NCBI GenBank assembly: GCA_030705745.1
Contig: JAUZPT010000116.1
Span: 1-7,953 of the forward strand
DNA from: Bacillota bacterium
GTDB taxonomy: Bacteria; Bacillota; Bacilli; Bacillales; Cytobacillaceae
Direction of reading: 5' to 3'
Length of the DNA stretch: 7,953 nt
Shown here: one piece after another, positions 5,825 through 7,953 of the stretch
Position numbering within the stretch: the stretch's first letter is position 1
Layout: every line of letters begins with the position of its first letter
Translations under genes and position numbers: made by a program
The notes under the pieces: generated by a model
Told to the model about the DNA's origin: nothing
Database searches by the model: none
The model's input: only the letters and a program-made list of their open reading frames with translations

Positions 5825-7009
5825 TTGAATAATCAAGATGATTTTGTATTCTGGAGCCTCACTAAATCCTTGATATGCGAACAGGGATATAGAGTTGTTC
5901 AATTGTTTGAAAATCAAAAAGAGTTGTGGCTGGAAAAACTCGAAAACAAAAAAGCCCCAATCATTAGAATGTTACGGCAGGATTTGGATTGGAGCAATTC
6001 AATGCAGCGTGACATCGAAATAGTTGCTTCAAACGGAGAAAGAATACGAAAGCAGCTAGGCAGAAATGAATTGAATGTTTTGAATGTATATGTCAGTCCA
6101 TATCCTCCTGTAGATGAATATGAATTTCGGATTAATCGACCATATGCTTCGCCTGAAATATCCAAAACAACAGTTGAAACGGTTTTAATGTCAAGACAGC
6201 AATATCAACCTGGATTCATCCGCCTTTCTGAAGTAACAGGAATTCCGATTCACTTCTCCATCGAGGGAAATTTCTTGCTGGAAGATGTGGAGAAGGTAAA
6301 ACAAGATGCGCTTGATTATGCTGTAAAGGAAATAAATATTGAAAAGGCATTATTCAACTTTGGAAAGCCATTGTTTACATATGTATTCATTTTGATACAG
6401 GTGGCAGTTTTTCTTTTTTTGGAGGCAAAGGGCGGAAGTACAAATTCAATGGTGCTGATACGTTATGGAGCCAAATTTAATCCACTGATCATGGATGGGG
6501 AATGGTGGCGCTTTATTACCCCCATATTCCTTCATATCGGTTTTATGCATTTAGCAATGAATTCACTGGCTTTATACTACTTGGGTACGACGGTAGAAAG
6601 AATTTATGGCAATGCACGTTTTATAATGATCTATTTATTCGCAGGAATTTCTGGATCAATTGCTAGTTTCATATTTAACATCCACATTTCTGCGGGTGCA
6701 AGTGGAGCCATATTTGGTTGCTTTGGAGCCCTGCTTTATTTTGGCACCAACTATCCAAAGCTTTTTTTTAGAACGATGGGTAAGAATGTACTTGCTATTC
6801 TTTTAATTAATCTCGTCTTTGATTTTACTGCTTCAGGTATTGATAATGCAGCACATCTGGGTGGCTTGGCAGGTGGATTTCTTGCAACTGGAATCGTCCA
6901 TTTCCCTAAAAGAAAGAAACCTTTATTACAAATCCTGTTTTTAATTTTTTCTGTCGCGATCATCTCTGCTTCCTTATATTATGGCTTTCATAATAGCTCT
7001 TTTAAATAA
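5825..7009 (+). CDS. gluP: Rhomboid family intramembrane serine protease GluP (YqgP), without TPR tail
   Basis: This 394-residue protein cleaves membrane proteins inside the lipid bilayer. A soluble N-terminal domain (1-175) is followed by the rhomboid core: first membrane helix about 181-200, GEWWRFITPIFLHIGFMHLAMN (225-246, with N246 of the oxyanion site), the catalytic serine S293 in GASGAIFG (291-298), and the catalytic histidine H344 in NAAHLGGLAGG. The serine-histidine dyad is complete. In B. subtilis YqgP the N-terminal domain is reported to sense Mn2+ and the protease works with FtsH on the Mg transporter MgtE. That protein is about 507 residues with C-terminal TPR repeats; here the reading ends at about residue 394, just after the last membrane helix. 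The start is TTG 5825, 4 nt behind AGGGGA (5815-5820), and the N-terminal residues align with YqgP. No upstream ATG offers a better start. Confidence 0.93.
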   Translation: MNNQDDFVFWSLTKSLICEQGYRVVQLFENQKELWLEKLENKKAPIIRMLRQDLDWSNSMQRDIEIVASNGERIRKQLGRNELNVLNVYVSPYPPVDEYEFRINRPYASPEISKTTVETVLMSRQQYQPGFIRLSEVTGIPIHFSIEGNFLLEDVEKVKQDALDYAVKEINIEKALFNFGKPLFTYVFILIQVAVFLFLEAKGGSTNSMVLIRYGAKFNPLIMDGEWWRFITPIFLHIGFMHLAMNSLALYYLGTTVERIYGNARFIMIYLFAGISGSIASFIFNIHISAGASGAIFGCFGALLYFGTNYPKLFFRTMGKNVLAILLINLVFDFTASGIDNAAHLGGLAGGFLATGIVHFPKRKKPLLQILFLIFSVAIISASLYYGFHNSSFK

Positions 7010-7033
7010 TGTCTTGGGAAGGAAATGAGAGAG

Positions 7034-7081
7034 AAAATGCTGCTTTGATGTTGAATCATTCCTTGAGGGGTGCGTTTTTTT
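7034..7081 (+). terminator. Weak candidate terminator after gluP
   Basis: AAAATGC (7034-7040) can pair with GCGTTTT (7072-7078, one G-U pair) ahead of a T run ending at 7081. The loop is about 31 nt, though a small inner stem TGAT/ATCA may shorten it. The weak stem and its overlap with the promoter's -35 make this doubtful; transcription from gluP may simply read into yqgQ. Confidence 0.22.
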
Positions 7082-7091
7082 CGATTATAAT
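7063..7091 (+). promoter_or_regulatory. Candidate sigma-A promoter for yqgQ-glcK
   Basis: TTGAGG (7063-7068; four of six) is followed by a 17-nt spacer and a perfect TATAAT (7086-7091). It lies between gluP and yqgQ, 55 nt upstream of the yqgQ start, and is the best-spaced plus-strand promoter candidate in the window. The spacer includes the T run at 7075-7081. Confidence 0.6.
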
Positions 7092-7146
7092 TAAATGATG
7101 TAAACTTCTTAATGTGTCCGTAATTTCACAAATGAAGGGGCCCTCA

Positions 7147-7353
7147 ATGAAATCGATTTATGATATCCAACAATATTTAAAGTCCTTTGGTACAATCATG
7201 TATATTGGAGACCGGGTAGCTGATCTGGAAATGATGGAATCCGAGGTTATGGAGCTATATCGATCCCAGCTGATGGAACCGCGGGAATATGAAACAGCTA
7301 TTTTAATATTAAGACAGGAAATTCGGCTTCAAAAAGATAAGCAAAAACATTAA
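7147..7353 (+). CDS. yqgQ: YqgQ family protein (DUF910)
   Basis: This 68-residue cytoplasmic protein matches the small helical YqgQ family: [19 protein letters not shown] (5-23), then [17 protein letters not shown] (26-42) and [14 protein letters not shown] (47-60). A structural study of B. subtilis YqgQ suggested single-stranded nucleic-acid binding, as I recall, but its cellular role is unsettled. ATG 7147 is chosen because AAGGGG (7135-7140) ends 6 nt before it and MKSIYDIQQ is where family members begin; the in-frame GTG at 7114 would add 11 residues without a ribosome binding site. The gene is followed closely by glcK, 19 nt from stop to start, an arrangement conserved in B. subtilis, so the pair is very likely cotranscribed. 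Confidence 0.92.
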   Translation: MKSIYDIQQYLKSFGTIMYIGDRVADLEMMESEVMELYRSQLMEPREYETAILILRQEIRLQKDKQKH

Positions 7354-7372
7354 GGAAGATATGGTGAAGAAA

Positions 7373-7953
7373 ATGGCGGAAAAATGGTTAGTTGGAGTAG
7401 ACTTAGGTGGAACCACAACGAAGCTTGCGTTTATTAATCTTTACGGAGAAATTATTCATAAATGGGAAATTCAAACAGATAATACGGATAATGGAAAAAA
7501 TATTACGATTAATATTGCAAAAGCGATCGACTTAAAACTTGAAGAGCTAGATCAGGAAAAGAGCAGATTACTCGGTATTGGGATGGGAGCACCAGGTCCT
7601 GTCAATTACGCAACGGGCGTCATTTATAATGCCGTCAATCTTGGCTGGCATGATAATTATCCGTTAAAGGACATGCTAGAGGTGGAAACGTCCTTACCAG
7701 CAATCATTGATAATGATGCGAATTGTGCAGCACTAGGAGAGATGTGGAAAGGTGCAGGTAACGGAGCAAAGGATATCGTCTGTGTAACGCTTGGAACTGG
7801 GGTAGGCGGCGGAGTAATTGCGAATGGTGACATCGTCCAGGGATTCAGTGGTGCCGGCGGTGAAATCGGTCATATCACTTCAATGCCAATCGGCGGAGCT
7901 CCGTGCAATTGTGGTAAAACAGGCTGCCTTGAAACAATCGCCTCAGCTACGGG
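7373..7953 (+). CDS. glcK: Glucokinase, ROK family (3' end outside the window)
   Basis: The first 193 codons are present of an enzyme that usually has about 320 residues. It phosphorylates glucose with ATP to glucose 6-phosphate in the cytoplasm, feeding sugar that enters without the PTS. Visible are the phosphate-binding DLGGTTTK (10-17), GAPGPV (72-77), the catalytic base D115 in [10 protein letters not shown], the second phosphate loop LGTGVGGG (140-147), and the ROK zinc and sugar site GEIGH (163-167) with H167, C178, C180 and C185 (CNCGKTGC). All key residues are intact and the sequence is very close to B. subtilis GlcK. ATG 7373 gives the same N-terminus as that protein; it has GGTGA (7363-7367) upstream. 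The in-frame ATG 7361, with AAGGA (7352-7356) just before it, is a possible alternative adding four residues. Confidence 0.95.
   Translation, partial: MAEKWLVGVDLGGTTTKLAFINLYGEIIHKWEIQTDNTDNGKNITINIAKAIDLKLEELDQEKSRLLGIGMGAPGPVNYATGVIYNAVNLGWHDNYPLKDMLEVETSLPAIIDNDANCAALGEMWKGAGNGAKDIVCVTLGTGVGGGVIANGDIVQGFSGAGGEIGHITSMPIGGAPCNCGKTGCLETIASAT

Overview
The window looks like ordinary core chromosome of a low-GC Gram-positive bacterium of the family Bacillaceae. AGGAGG-type ribosome binding sites, occasional GTG/TTG starts, tandem pstB genes and the order yqgN / rpmG / yqgO / gluP (yqgP) / yqgQ / glcK all recall the pst-to-glcK stretch of Bacillus subtilis. It is not B. subtilis itself: phoU sits directly behind the second pstB, a DUF92 membrane-protein gene and a lactate dehydrogenase gene lie between yqgN and yqgO, and gluP lacks its TPR tail.

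Layout. 1-60: last codons of an upstream pstB. 74-847: second pstB. 864-1523: phoU, the end of the phosphate-specific transport operon. A bidirectional hairpin at 1557-1588 separates phoU from two overlapping minus-strand genes (2481 to 1602) for small membrane-anchored proteins that probably correspond to B. subtilis YqzD and YqzC. A divergent intergenic region (2482-2768) holds a good minus-strand promoter candidate and a 14-bp inverted repeat, and leads into rpmG (ribosomal protein L33) with its own terminator. Then come yqgN (5-formyltetrahydrofolate cyclo-ligase) overlapping a DUF92 gene by 4 nt, ldh with a terminator, the one-gene unit yqgO with a terminator that includes its stop codon, the rhomboid protease gene gluP, and a promoter followed by yqgQ and glcK (cut by the window edge).

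How the genes fit together. The left end handles phosphate uptake and its control (PstB energises the importer; PhoU limits uptake and signalling). The right end is a mixture of housekeeping functions: one-carbon folate metabolism, ribosome composition, pyruvate/lactate redox balance, membrane proteolysis and glucose phosphorylation. Terminators after phoU, rpmG, ldh and yqgO divide the window into several short transcription units rather than one operon.

I do not see a phage, insertion sequence, CRISPR array, toxin-antitoxin pair, defence island or an obviously undescribed system. The points most worth a second look are the TPR-less GluP, the two membrane-anchored minus-strand proteins (one with an MltG-type LysM-like piece but no catalytic domain, one with an apparent HTH-like tail), and the small palindromic elements.
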